From Flavobacterium coralii (GTDB lineage: Bacteria; Bacteroidota; Bacteroidia; Flavobacteriales; Flavobacteriaceae), in NCBI RefSeq assembly GCF_019891545.1, contig NZ_JAHDIU010000002.1:186001-250000 (forward strand): a stretch of DNA of 64,000 bases, written 5' to 3'. The stretch's first letter is position 1; each line of letters begins with the position of its first letter. Shown in pieces: positions 34,978-44,334 of this stretch. The notes below the pieces were generated by a model that saw nothing but the letters and a program-made list of their open reading frames with translations, searched no databases and was not told the DNA's origin. The position numbers and the translations under genes are program-made.

Positions 34978-36453
34978 TTAATAGCCGGGGTTTTGCTCCC
35001 AGTTTCCGTTAGAAAATTCTATTTCTTCGATTGGTATAGGGAATACCTCATTTTTACCTGCCGTAAAGCCGTCTATTTCCTGAGCGGCTCTTTGTGTCCT
35101 TACAAGATCAAAAAAGCGGTGGCCTTCTCCAAATAATTCCCTTCTTCTTTCTTCCAGTATAAAGCTGTAAAGCGTTTCGCCCGAAGCTGTTATATCATGG
35201 TTGGTATCACCAAAAGCCCTGCGTCTTACCTCATTAAGATATTCTCTTGCTTTTACATCATTGCCTACACGGTTATATGCTTCGGCAGCCATAAGCAATA
35301 CATCAGAGTAGCGTATAGCCCTGTAATTGTTAGGGTTTGTAAGGTTTAGGTCGCCTGCAGCATCTGCACTTCTTGTACGTGGAATGTACTTCCTGTTGAA
35401 GAAGCCTGTGTCGTTGTAGCCCGGACCATATGTAGCACCGGTTTCAGCATTCCACTCCTGCATGTCCAGTATAGTCACATCTTCACGAAGGTCGCCTTCT
35501 TCAAAAATGCCTGCTCCTTCAGGAGTTGGTACATTAAAACTGAAGCCTGATGTATAAAGAGGCCCTTCGTAGTTACGCGGGCCACTGAAGCCTACTGCTA
35601 CGTTACCCTCACTACACTGAAGGCAGCCAAAGCCTGCACCTTCAACATCGGTGTATTGCACTTCAAAAACAGATTCAGGGCCGTTTTCTCCTGCCATTTC
35701 CCAAATAGAAGCATAATCATCCACAAGGGTAAAGTTGTAATCCATTATTACATTATCCAGGATAGCTGCTGCTTCTGCATATTTACCCTGATACAGGTAC
35801 ACTTTGCCTAAAAGCGCCTGTGCTGCTGCTTTATCGGCACGGCCTACCTGTATGGCTTCAGGTGCAAGGTCTTCTATCGCCATTAAAAGGTCTGACTCTA
35901 TGCTTGCATACACTTCATCTACCGGAGAACGCGGTACTGTTTTTTCATCTCCAAGCTTAAACCTTGCATCGCCTTTAAGCGGAATGGCACCGAACCATTT
36001 CACAAGCTCAAAGTTATAATAGGCATGCAGGAAACGTGCTTCGGCAACAATCTGCTCACGTCCTTCAAATTCCGTCTTGTCCTTAAATTCCAGTATATAA
36101 GCCGACCTGTTTACGCCTGCAAACATCCACCTCCAGATATCACGTAGATTTGAGTTAACAGATGTGTGCGCCATTAGGTCTATTTGTTGCCAACCGATAA
36201 CGTCGGTTGCGCTTTCACCGCCGGCAAATGTATTATCAGACGCTATTTCACCTAAAATGGCATTGGCATAAGTTGACTGCAAAAGGTCATAAGCACCTAT
36301 TAGTGCATTATAATATTCCTGTTCGGAGTTAAAATAGTTTTCTGAGCCTATGGTATAAACCGGATCTCTTTCAATAAAATCATCACCGCATGATACTGTG
36401 GTCATCGAGATGATGCTGAACGCCATAATGGCTGTTATTATCTTTCTTTTCAT
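34978..36453 (-). CDS. SusD/RagB-family lipoprotein of PUL2
   Basis: 491 residues, lipobox 'TVSC' then GDDFIERDP (surface type). 'SENYFNSEQEYYNALIGAYD' and 'ARFLHAYYNFELVKWFGAIP' are the SusD N-terminal and TPR motifs. The region 'LREDVTILD' and the ending 'EVFPIPIEEIEFSNGNWEQN' plus PGY are classic for the family. A short Cys-rich insert 'GCLQCSEGN' around residue 270 is unusual and might form a loop disulfide. It lies 10 nt after susC, and would help load beta-glucan chains into it. Confidence 0.95.
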   Translation of the reverse strand: MKRKIITAIMAFSIISMTTVSCGDDFIERDPVYTIGSENYFNSEQEYYNALIGAYDLLQSTYANAILGEIASDNTFAGGESATDVIGWQQIDLMAHTSVNSNLRDIWRWMFAGVNRSAYILEFKDKTEFEGREQIVAEARFLHAYYNFELVKWFGAIPLKGDARFKLGDEKTVPRSPVDEVYASIESDLLMAIEDLAPEAIQVGRADKAAAQALLGKVYLYQGKYAEAAAILDNVIMDYNFTLVDDYASIWEMAGENGPESVFEVQYTDVEGAGFGCLQCSEGNVAVGFSGPRNYEGPLYTSGFSFNVPTPEGAGIFEEGDLREDVTILDMQEWNAETGATYGPGYNDTGFFNRKYIPRTRSADAAGDLNLTNPNNYRAIRYSDVLLMAAEAYNRVGNDVKAREYLNEVRRRAFGDTNHDITASGETLYSFILEERRRELFGEGHRFFDLVRTQRAAQEIDGFTAGKNEVFPIPIEEIEFSNGNWEQNPGY

Positions 36454-36463
36454 TGTTTCTTTT

Positions 36464-39400
36464 TTAGAATTTAACGTTTACACCAAACATATAGGTTCTT
36501 GGTACAGGGTAAAAACCGTAGTCTATACCTGATGAAAGAGGGGCACCACTTGAAGCTCCCGGGTCAAAGCCCCTGTATTTTGTAAAAGTGTACAGGTTAT
36601 TAACGCCTGCATATACCCTTAACTTATCAATACCTGCTTTTTTAGTAAAGTCAGGGCTTATAGTATAGCCAAGCTGCACATTCTGTATACGGCAGTATGA
36701 GGCATCCTCTACATAATAATCTGAAAATACATTATTTGATGTCGCACCTGTAGTTACACGTGGTACAGAGTTACTGGTACCCGGTCCGGTCCACCTGTCA
36801 AGTACATAGTTCATCCTGTTAATGTCAGTCAGGTTCCTCTCATAGTTACGCACCATGTCATTACCAAGCGATGCAAAAACAAAGGCTGTAAAATCTATCC
36901 CTTTATATTCTAACTGAAGGTTAAGCCCCATTGTAGCATCCGGTATAGGGTCACCAATATTAGTACGGTCATCTGCATTGATAACACCGTCTCCGTTAAC
37001 ATCTACAAACCTGATATCTCCGGGTTGTGCATTTGCACCAAGCGCAGCCTGCGAAGGGTGTGCGTTAACTTCTTCCTGATTCTGGAAGATACCATCTGTT
37101 TGATAACCATAGAAATATCCAAGAGGTTCACCAACCTGCATGCGTACAGGAGCCGGCTGGCCCACACCAAAAGCACCACCTTGTAAAAATTCGGTACCGT
37201 TTATTTCGGTTACTTCATTCTTTATAAACGTTACGTTATGAAAGGCCCTGAAATTAAAGTCTTCGCCTATTTGGTCTTTATAAGTAAAGCCAAGTTCAAG
37301 GCCGCTGTTCCTAACATTACCGGCATTAACAGTTGGGTAGCCACTACCCGGTGCACCCGTACCTACAATGTCAGATACAGGAAGTGATTGTACGAGTAAC
37401 GAGTTTCGAGTATCTACAAAATAATCGGCAACTATTTCTAACTTGTCGCTAAACAGCCTTAAATCGGCACCTACGTCAAATTTTCTTGCTTCTTCCCACT
37501 GTACGAAAGGGTTTGCAAGCACACCGGCGGCAGTACCATTAACAAGTTGTCCGTCAATAACATATGTTGCCTCACCGTTAAGAAGGCTTACATAGCCGTT
37601 ATCGCCAATTCTGTCGTTACCAACCAAACCATAACTTGCCCTTAGCTTGGCAAAGTTAAGTATTGCTGATTCGCCATAGAAAGGCTCATCGGAAATGATC
37701 CATCCACCTGTAACGGAAGGGAAGTAAGCCACCCTGTTTTCCGGGCCGAATTTAGTTGAGGTATCCCTCCTTAGCATTGCTGACACCAGGTAGCGTCCTT
37801 TATAGTCATATTGCAGCCTTCCGAAGTGTGATAGCCTTCTTTCGTCATATTTATATGAGCTTGCTGTCTTTGCATCTGTAAAGCCTGTTGTAAGGCCTAT
37901 ATCTGCAAATTCCCAGGAGTTGTTTGGTACATCAAAACCGGTTGCAAATAAACCTTCGCCAAATTGCTTATACACAGTAGTACCGAGTGTTACAGTAAAG
38001 TTGTGCGCTTCTGCAAGCATTTTTTTATAGGTAAGGTAAGCATCAAAAGTGTAGCTGTTGTCATTTATTGAGTTTTGGTCTACACGGCTTCTTACGTTGT
38101 CAAATACTTTACCGCCATAGCTTACCTGCGGGCTAAATGTCCTTCCGCGGCCTTCATTCGTATCAAAACCCATACGGCCTGTAACAGTAAGGTCGGTGAT
38201 AATATCATAATTAAGCTCAAAAACACCTTTAAAGTTTTTCGAGTCATAATCGTTAAATGTGTTTGCTATCTGTGCAAGCGGGTTGATGATCTCGTTACCA
38301 AGGTTACTTCCCGGTACATCAGCACTACCTGTTGGCAATACTGTAAAATCTCCGTTTGCATCATAAGGGCTGTATATAGCCGGAGTATTTATGGCATTAA
38401 ACAGCACAGAACCCAATGTGTTCTCGTTAAACGACTGCCTGTTTATGTCAATATATATTACGTTAGTGTTCAGTTTAAGGTTGTCAAGCAGGTCGGCTGT
38501 CATACCAATACGGAAAGTATTCCTGTCGTAGTGCGATTTGCTGCCTCCCACAATACCATCCTGGTCAAGGTGAGAACCACTTATACTGTAGGTAACTTTA
38601 TCACCACCACCAGACATCGTTATGTCATGCTGAACGATTGGAACACCTTTATCAAAAACCTGGTCCTGCCAGTCGGTTCCTCTGCCAAGACCTGAAACGT
38701 TAGGGAAGGGTAGCGGCTGCCCGTTGTTGGCATAAGCCTCATTTAATAACAGTGCATATTCGGTAGCATTAAGCAAAGGCAGTTTTCGTGTTGTTTCCTG
38801 CATACCAATGTAACCATTGTAGCTTATACTTAGTTTGGTATTTTTTCTTCCCTGTTTTGTCTTTACCAAAACAACACCGTTTGCACCGGCAGCACCATAT
38901 ATAGCTGTCTGGGCATCTTTAAGTACCGTTATACTTTCTATATCAGTAAAGTTAATATCACTAAGGCTTGAAATGTTTCCATCAATTAAAACAAGCGGAG
39001 CAGCATCGCCGTTGGTGCCGATACCGCGAATACGGATATCTAGGCCTGCACCCGGAGCGCCCGATTGTGTAGTTACATTTACACCACTAACAGTACCCTG
39101 TAATGCCTGCTCTATTTTAACAGGGCGAAGGTCTTCTATAACTTCATTATCTACTACGCCCACGGCACCGGTTACTTCTCTTCTTTTCTGGGAGCCGTAA
39201 CCAATAAGTACAACTTCATCAAGTGTTTTTGCATTTTCAGTAAGCGAAATGGTAAGGTTTTCGCTGTTGTTTACTACCCGCTCCTGTGTATTAAAGCCAA
39301 TAAAGCTAAATACAAGGGTAGAACCCGATGGTACCGAAATGCTGAAGTTACCATCTATATCAGTAACGGTACTGATGGTAGCATCTTTTACGGTTATGTT

Positions 39401-39520
39401 AACCCCGGGCATAGGCAATCCGGTTGCCGCTTCATTTACCGTTCCGGTAATCTCTGCATTTTGGGCAAACCCAAATGCCGAGAGCAACAGAAAGGCAATT
39501 AAGAATAGTTTTGACTTCAT
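36464..39520 (-). CDS. SusC-like TonB-dependent receptor of PUL2
   Basis: 1018 residues. Signal peptide ends 'AFGFAQ'. A carboxypeptidase-D-like extension (about 22-100: 'ITGTVNEAATGLPMPGVNIT', 'TDIDGNFSISVPSGSTLVFS') precedes the TonB-box region 'LDEVVLIGYGSQKRREVTGA'. The plug has 'ALQGTVSGVNV', 'IRIRGIGTNGDAAPLVLIDG' and 'AAGANGVVLVKTKQG'; the barrel ends in 'RTYMFGVNVKF'. Full standard architecture, in contrast to the PUL1 SusC. It should transport laminari-oligosaccharides. The 246-bp region upstream holds the putative tandem operator and separates it from the regulator gene on the same strand. Confidence 0.96.
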   Translation of the reverse strand: MKSKLFLIAFLLLSAFGFAQNAEITGTVNEAATGLPMPGVNITVKDATISTVTDIDGNFSISVPSGSTLVFSFIGFNTQERVVNNSENLTISLTENAKTLDEVVLIGYGSQKRREVTGAVGVVDNEVIEDLRPVKIEQALQGTVSGVNVTTQSGAPGAGLDIRIRGIGTNGDAAPLVLIDGNISSLSDINFTDIESITVLKDAQTAIYGAAGANGVVLVKTKQGRKNTKLSISYNGYIGMQETTRKLPLLNATEYALLLNEAYANNGQPLPFPNVSGLGRGTDWQDQVFDKGVPIVQHDITMSGGGDKVTYSISGSHLDQDGIVGGSKSHYDRNTFRIGMTADLLDNLKLNTNVIYIDINRQSFNENTLGSVLFNAINTPAIYSPYDANGDFTVLPTGSADVPGSNLGNEIINPLAQIANTFNDYDSKNFKGVFELNYDIITDLTVTGRMGFDTNEGRGRTFSPQVSYGGKVFDNVRSRVDQNSINDNSYTFDAYLTYKKMLAEAHNFTVTLGTTVYKQFGEGLFATGFDVPNNSWEFADIGLTTGFTDAKTASSYKYDERRLSHFGRLQYDYKGRYLVSAMLRRDTSTKFGPENRVAYFPSVTGGWIISDEPFYGESAILNFAKLRASYGLVGNDRIGDNGYVSLLNGEATYVIDGQLVNGTAAGVLANPFVQWEEARKFDVGADLRLFSDKLEIVADYFVDTRNSLLVQSLPVSDIVGTGAPGSGYPTVNAGNVRNSGLELGFTYKDQIGEDFNFRAFHNVTFIKNEVTEINGTEFLQGGAFGVGQPAPVRMQVGEPLGYFYGYQTDGIFQNQEEVNAHPSQAALGANAQPGDIRFVDVNGDGVINADDRTNIGDPIPDATMGLNLQLEYKGIDFTAFVFASLGNDMVRNYERNLTDINRMNYVLDRWTGPGTSNSVPRVTTGATSNNVFSDYYVEDASYCRIQNVQLGYTISPDFTKKAGIDKLRVYAGVNNLYTFTKYRGFDPGASSGAPLSSGIDYGFYPVPRTYMFGVNVKF

Positions 39521-39722
39521 ATAGATAAATTGTTTTTTGTGATATTTTAAAATTAGGCTTATATAATTTTAATGATTGAAAAACAACCTTTACAAAAAAT
39601 ATACATCCTGTAATTTTTTAATATATTTTTATGAAGAAGGCTTGTACATGAGGATTGACAAGGATAATAGCTGTTAAATTCAGCATACTAAATCCTTACG
39701 AAAACCTTGTAAAACTATACTT

Positions 39723-39742
39723 TGTATAGGTAATGTATAGGT
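39723..39742 (-). promoter_or_regulatory. Putative operator upstream of PUL2 susC: two half-sites 11 bp apart
   Basis: On the plus strand TGTATAGGT at 39723-39731 repeats at 39734-39742 (11-bp step). In the gene's direction the 20-mer is ACCTATACATTACCTATACA. A further half-site TGTTGTAGT is at 39755-39763, 21 bp on. It shares orientation and the central CATTAC with the PUL1 and 44335-44354 elements. The near end lies 203 bp before the susC ATG. The rest of 39521-39766 is AT-rich with no gene. Confidence 0.6.
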
Positions 39743-39766
39743 GTAAATGTTAAATGTTGTAGTTGC

Positions 39767-42592
39767 TTAGAGCGACAAAATATACTCTACAAGGCTTAAT
39801 TCGTGAGGGAGATCCATTTTCTTGCGCAAACGATATCGCTTGATTTCCACACTTCTTACAGAAATGTTAAGCAACGGAGCAATTTCTTTTGAAGATAAAT
39901 TCAGCCTTAAATAGGCGCACAACCTTAAATCATTCGGGGTAAGTGAAGGGTGAAGGTTCTTAACCTTTTTCAGGAAGTCCTTATCTGCATTATTGAATGC
40001 TTCTTTAAACATATCCCAGGTATCATCTTCATTAATATTTTTATTAATGGTCGAGATAACCGATTTTATGTTCCTGTCGCCATCATTTGTTTTCTTAAGG
40101 TCATCCTTTATCATCGAAAGAAGCTCGTTCTTTTTGATGAGGTTCATAGTAGATACAGCAAGCTCACGGTTTTTGTTCTCAAACTCCTGCTGTAGCTGTT
40201 CATTTTTAATTTTCATCAACTCCTGCTCATTCTCAAGTTCTTTAATTTCGAGCTGGCGCCTGTTTTCTTCAATAAGTTTTTCTTTTTGGCGATGGTAGTA
40301 ATTCTTATACGCCCGGTTGATAAAATAAGCGGCTATTACAGCGAGAATCAGGTATATAATTAAGGCAACGTTTGTAGCATACCACGGTTTGTTAATAGTA
40401 AATTGATATTGCGCTGTGTTCGGCGATAACGAATTACCTGTTTTGGCCCTTACTTTAAAGGTGTAATTGCCGGGCGGCAGGTTTTTAAAATTAATAAAAG
40501 GCCTCGTGCTCCATTCACTCCACTGGTTTTGCATGCCTTCCAGCATATACTGAAATTCTGCATTTATGTACTTGTTATACTCAGGGACTGAATAGTATAT
40601 GGTAAAGTTATTCTCTTTATAACCAAAGCTGCCATTGTTTGTAATTGGTACATGCCGCGCATTTTCGTTTAGTGCATTGCTGGCAATATTGGTAATAGCT
40701 ACATTATAAGAATTGAATTTGAGGTCGTTAAGATTAATAGTATAATAACCATCTGTAGTACCAATAAGATAGGTATTGTGTGATATTTGTGTGATGTTCT
40801 CATACCCGACCATAGAGTTGGTAAGAGTAGAGGGTATGGGTATTACATTGTGCTTAAGCTCGCTGTTAAGCTTACCGGCTGTAAAATAGTTGATATAGTT
40901 TTTTGTAAAGAACCAAAGCCTGTTAGAATTATCAGCAGTCAGCTTGCCCGATGTATATTCATCTTTCAGGAATATCTTAGAAAGACTTTTATCTTTTACA
41001 AATTCCCTTTTCCTGGTATCAAGCCTGAAGATGCCGTCTTTTGATGCATAGTAAATATTGCCGTTATATTTACAAAGGCTTGCATTTTTGCCTTTGGTGG
41101 GAGATGTGTAGGTATAAAACTGCTTTGCTTTTGTATAATTTTCATCTGTGGTGACACGGAACACTCCCTTATATTCATGGCTGATATAAATATTATTGCC
41201 GGTGCCAACTTCAAAATACCTGCTGGAATAATCAAAGCCCTTTATCCAGTTACGGAATTTCCAGTTGCCGTTGCTCAGTTCAAGTACAGATATACCGTGG
41301 TAATTACCCTGCAGCAACAGGTTTGGGTCAGATGGGTGCTTTTCAAACTTCCAGGTACCTGAAGCCGTAAACACGTGCCTCGCCGTATTTTTTGAAATTA
41401 CATAAGTACCCGAATCGTGTCCGCAAAACAAGGAGCCATTATGCGTGAACAGCGACCATACCTGCCCTTTGGTTCCGCTTATAAACCTGAAGTCTTCTTC
41501 AGAGGCATAGGGTTTATAGAAAAGCCCTTGGTTGGTGCCTATATAAAGTAATCCGTCATAATAGGCAGAAGCGTATACAGTTCCTAAAAAGCCGGTATCA
41601 TCTACAAAGCTTCTTACCGGTGATTGCAGGTTAATGCAGTTTATGCCGTTATCAAGGCCTACCCATAGGTTTTTGTCATGATCTTCATATAATGATAAGG
41701 CAGTATTATTACTAAGCCCTTTGTTTTGCGTGATGTGGTATTTTATGCTGCCGTTGCGCCCCAATATAAAGATACCGTTTGATACTGAACCTAATGCAAA
41801 GGTACCATCACTAAGCATTTGGCTGCTGTATATGCTGCTGTTTTTAAGCGCAAAGTCCGCTTCGGTTTGCCAGGGGGTGACAATGCCATTACAATACTCA
41901 AAAAAACCGTTATACTGTGTTTGCAGCAGCAGGCATTCATTGCGCGAAAAAATGTTTACTATTTTATTCCCTTTAATGTCAGGATGGTCAGAAACCAGCC
42001 TGCTTTTGCCGTTTTCTATTTCATACAGCCCGGTGCCGAATGTTTGGTACAGTATGGTGTTGGCAACGGTAAATACCTTGTTGATACCCGCCTCTGATTT
42101 TATTATCCTGAAGCTTTCATCTTTAGTATTGTAGATAAATATCTGGTTTAATGACTGAAAGATTACCCAATGGTCATATTGTGCTATATTCCAGAATTGT
42201 TCATCATCCAGTATGTTTTTTTTGATTTTCTTTCCTAAAGAAAAGTACCTGAGTGTACCATCAGGCTGCCTTTCCCAGTATCCAAACTCCATATAACACC
42301 CTGTATAAATGCGGTTACCTATTGCCTTTACCGAACGCATAATGGTTTCGTTAGGTGTATGGTATAACGTCCACGTATTGCCATTATATTCCAGCAGCCC
42401 ATCGTTATTGGCAAAGTACATATACTGCTGGCTGTCCTGGGTTATCATCCAGTTCTGGTTAGCAGCATTATATATTCCGGTATTATATTTAATTATAGGC
42501 GGCAGGTCCTGCGCAAATGTTTGGGTTAATGAACCGAATAGAGCAAGTATGTAAAAAAGTCTTTTAAACAAAGCGATACAATTTATTAGCAA
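39767..42592 (-). CDS. Membrane-spanning propeller sensor with C-terminal LuxR-type HTH (PUL2 regulator)
   Basis: 941 residues. Signal-like N-terminus ends 'LTQTFAQ'. The periplasmic part is propeller repeats ('NWMITQDSQQYMYFANNDGL', 'KNLWVGLDNGINCINL', 'LYIGTNQGLFY') to about 640, then a clear Y_Y_Y domain (about 650-735: 'FQYMLEGMQNQWSEWS', 'LPPGNYTFKVRAK'). One membrane span lies at about 737-760, a long coiled-coil at about 765-830, and the HTH at about 880-941 ('LTPNDLRLCAYLRLNLSSKE', 'RSVEIKRYRLRKKM'). Same architecture as the 4274-7012 regulator, with nearly the same HTH. It should sense laminari-oligosaccharides in the periplasm and switch on PUL2. It is upstream of susC on the same strand and has its own promoter region. 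Confidence 0.88.
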   Translation of the reverse strand: MLINCIALFKRLFYILALFGSLTQTFAQDLPPIIKYNTGIYNAANQNWMITQDSQQYMYFANNDGLLEYNGNTWTLYHTPNETIMRSVKAIGNRIYTGCYMEFGYWERQPDGTLRYFSLGKKIKKNILDDEQFWNIAQYDHWVIFQSLNQIFIYNTKDESFRIIKSEAGINKVFTVANTILYQTFGTGLYEIENGKSRLVSDHPDIKGNKIVNIFSRNECLLLQTQYNGFFEYCNGIVTPWQTEADFALKNSSIYSSQMLSDGTFALGSVSNGIFILGRNGSIKYHITQNKGLSNNTALSLYEDHDKNLWVGLDNGINCINLQSPVRSFVDDTGFLGTVYASAYYDGLLYIGTNQGLFYKPYASEEDFRFISGTKGQVWSLFTHNGSLFCGHDSGTYVISKNTARHVFTASGTWKFEKHPSDPNLLLQGNYHGISVLELSNGNWKFRNWIKGFDYSSRYFEVGTGNNIYISHEYKGVFRVTTDENYTKAKQFYTYTSPTKGKNASLCKYNGNIYYASKDGIFRLDTRKREFVKDKSLSKIFLKDEYTSGKLTADNSNRLWFFTKNYINYFTAGKLNSELKHNVIPIPSTLTNSMVGYENITQISHNTYLIGTTDGYYTINLNDLKFNSYNVAITNIASNALNENARHVPITNNGSFGYKENNFTIYYSVPEYNKYINAEFQYMLEGMQNQWSEWSTRPFINFKNLPPGNYTFKVRAKTGNSLSPNTAQYQFTINKPWYATNVALIIYLILAVIAAYFINRAYKNYYHRQKEKLIEENRRQLEIKELENEQELMKIKNEQLQQEFENKNRELAVSTMNLIKKNELLSMIKDDLKKTNDGDRNIKSVISTINKNINEDDTWDMFKEAFNNADKDFLKKVKNLHPSLTPNDLRLCAYLRLNLSSKEIAPLLNISVRSVEIKRYRLRKKMDLPHELSLVEYILSL

Positions 42593-42674
42593 TATAGTTA
42601 CGAATATACCCGAAAAATCGGAATTTTAAGACAGTACTGCTTGTTTTTGCAAAACAGTACCTTAACAATAAAGA

Positions 42675-42705
42675 AAAACCGCCCTTTACTACACAGGGCG
42701 GTTTT
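42675..42705. terminator. Terminator after the T9SS protein gene
   Basis: Perfect stem AAAACCGCCCT / AGGGCGGTTTT (42675-42685, 42695-42705) with a 9-nt loop, downstream of the minus-strand gene 42733-44148. It therefore separates that gene from the regulator gene that follows. Confidence 0.85.
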
Positions 42706-42732
42706 AACATTAGCATGAAAAACAATTACTCT

Positions 42733-44148
42733 TTATTTTTTCACAAAACGTGATGTAGCAGTTTTACCGTTTACTGTGGTGCTGATAACATACATACCGC
42801 TGTTTAGTGCAGTAACATCTACTATATTACCGGATGTTTCCATTACCTTTTGCCCCATCATATTAAATATTGATACTTTCTCTACAGTGCCATCTACAGC
42901 AATGTTAAGTGTACCTGATGTTGGGTTAGGATAAATTACAGCTTTGTTTTTAACTACTTCATTAACACTTAGTGCTTCGGCAGAAACAATTGCATTGCCT
43001 AAAGCTTCCATTTGATCAGGGTTTGCATTAAGACCTGTTACAGCATAACCATACTGTACAAATGCCGCCGTTGGAAAATCTGCAATATCCACATTAATAT
43101 TAAAAGACTCTCCTGTAACAAGCGCAGTAGGAGTAAAATTAAGAAGTTGATAATCAGCCGTCATTACTTTTACAAAAGCAACACCGTCATATCCGTCTGC
43201 AAGTGTGTTGCTAACACAATATCCGCTAAATACTACATTTTGGCCTAAAAGGGTGTTATCCTCCACATAAGTGTTACCTTCAAAAATTTTATTACCTATT
43301 TCGCCGTTTGCCCAGTAAGGATCTGTACCGTCTCCGTAAGTATTAAAGTTAGGGTATAATATAAAAGTATTATTTTCAGTATCAATTTCCGTTTTAAGCT
43401 CTTCAAGGCTCCATATGTTTCCGCTTTCGTATGTAGTACCGTCAAGTTGGTACCAGTTAGCATAAGCATTAATGGTCTGGGTGGTGTTCGGAGCTAATGT
43501 TACGTTTACGGTTTCCGGCTCAGTAATTTGTGGTTCACCTTCTGTAACAACAACAAATCCGTTTGCCTCCATATCCGCAGGATTGGCATTAACACCTGTT
43601 ACCATAAAACCGTACTGAAAATGTACTGCTGCAGGATAATCTGAAGTATTAAGTTCAAGGGTGAAGTTTCCAGGCTCAGAAAGTGTAACAATATCTTCAG
43701 CAATAGTTTGCCAGTTACCATCTAATACTTTTACAAAAGCTTTTGCCTCATAACCGCTGACAAGAGTGTTGCTAACTACAGTCCCGCTAAAAGTAACATC
43801 TTCACCTACAAGAGCATCATTAATAATCATTGTAAGCCCTTCGGTAATTTTATTACCGCTTCCGTCAGGATTCGTCCAGTACGGGTCGGCAGTATTATAA
43901 GTGTTGTAGTTAGGAAATAAACTGATGGTATTTTCAGCAACGTTAATTTCAGTTTTTACATCAGCAAGGCCCCATTCATTATAAAATGCATAAGTACCAT
44001 CAAGGTTATATACATTCATACCACCAACCCAGGCGTCTTCCGCATCAACAGTTATATTGGTTTGGGCTGTTGCAGTATAACCCATTAACGACAATCCTAA
44101 AATTGCCGCTGCTGTTGCAAATTTGTTTACAGGTAATTTTAATTTCAT
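42733..44148 (-). CDS. Secreted T9SS-sorted protein with a duplicated beta-domain, function unknown
   Basis: 471 residues. Signal peptide ends 'YTATAQ'. Two homologous domains follow (about 30-200 and 210-390), with matching pairs: 'NLDGTYAFYNEWGLADVKTE' and 'QLDGTTYESGNIWSLEELKT'; 'DPYWTNPDGSGNKITEG' and 'DPYWANGEIGNKIFEG'; 'VSNTLVSGYEAKAFVKV' and 'VSNTLADGYDGVAFVKV'; 'YGFMVTGVNANPADMEANG' and 'YGYAVTGLNANPDQMEALG'. The last ~75 residues are a type A T9SS sorting domain ('YPNPTSGTLNIAVDG', 'IFNMMGQKVM', 'LNSGMYVISTT'), so the protein is exported by the type IX system and cleaved at the surface. No known enzyme motif. It lies beside the PUL2 regulator and its upstream region carries the same 20-bp element as both susC promoters, which suggests a glycan-binding role. 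Confidence 0.82.
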   Translation of the reverse strand: MKLKLPVNKFATAAAILGLSLMGYTATAQTNITVDAEDAWVGGMNVYNLDGTYAFYNEWGLADVKTEINVAENTISLFPNYNTYNTADPYWTNPDGSGNKITEGLTMIINDALVGEDVTFSGTVVSNTLVSGYEAKAFVKVLDGNWQTIAEDIVTLSEPGNFTLELNTSDYPAAVHFQYGFMVTGVNANPADMEANGFVVVTEGEPQITEPETVNVTLAPNTTQTINAYANWYQLDGTTYESGNIWSLEELKTEIDTENNTFILYPNFNTYGDGTDPYWANGEIGNKIFEGNTYVEDNTLLGQNVVFSGYCVSNTLADGYDGVAFVKVMTADYQLLNFTPTALVTGESFNINVDIADFPTAAFVQYGYAVTGLNANPDQMEALGNAIVSAEALSVNEVVKNKAVIYPNPTSGTLNIAVDGTVEKVSIFNMMGQKVMETSGNIVDVTALNSGMYVISTTVNGKTATSRFVKK

Positions 44149-44182
44149 AAGTGACAGTTTTAAGTTTTTATAAAATTAACAA

Positions 44183-44198
44183 ACAACGAAATCGTTGT
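44183..44198. repeat. Short perfect inverted repeat in the T9SS gene leader
   Basis: ACAACGA-AA-TCGTTGT, 35-50 bp before the ATG of the minus-strand gene. Could be a small mRNA hairpin or a dimer site. Confidence 0.35.
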
Positions 44199-44206
44199 AA
44201 TTATAT

Positions 44207-44228
44207 AAACCTATATAGAAACTCTACA
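44207..44228. promoter_or_regulatory. Degenerate second copy of the PUL operator, reverse orientation
   Basis: On the minus strand TGTAGAGTTTC followed by TATATAGGTTT: two half-site-like words 11 bp apart, matching 13 of 20 positions of the 44335-44354 element, about 60-80 bp before the 44148 ATG. Confidence 0.35.
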
Positions 44229-44334
44229 TACCGTAATTATTCACCTAAATGATTGATGAATGCTTATGTTTTAAGCCTTCTTATTAAGATATATATAATT
44301 GTTGTTTCATCAATTTAAACCTTTTACACTTCAA

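Noticed and set aside
38075-38695. 206-residue plus-strand frame inside PUL2 susC
   Set aside because: Antisense to conserved SusC plug and barrel motifs; no protein features.
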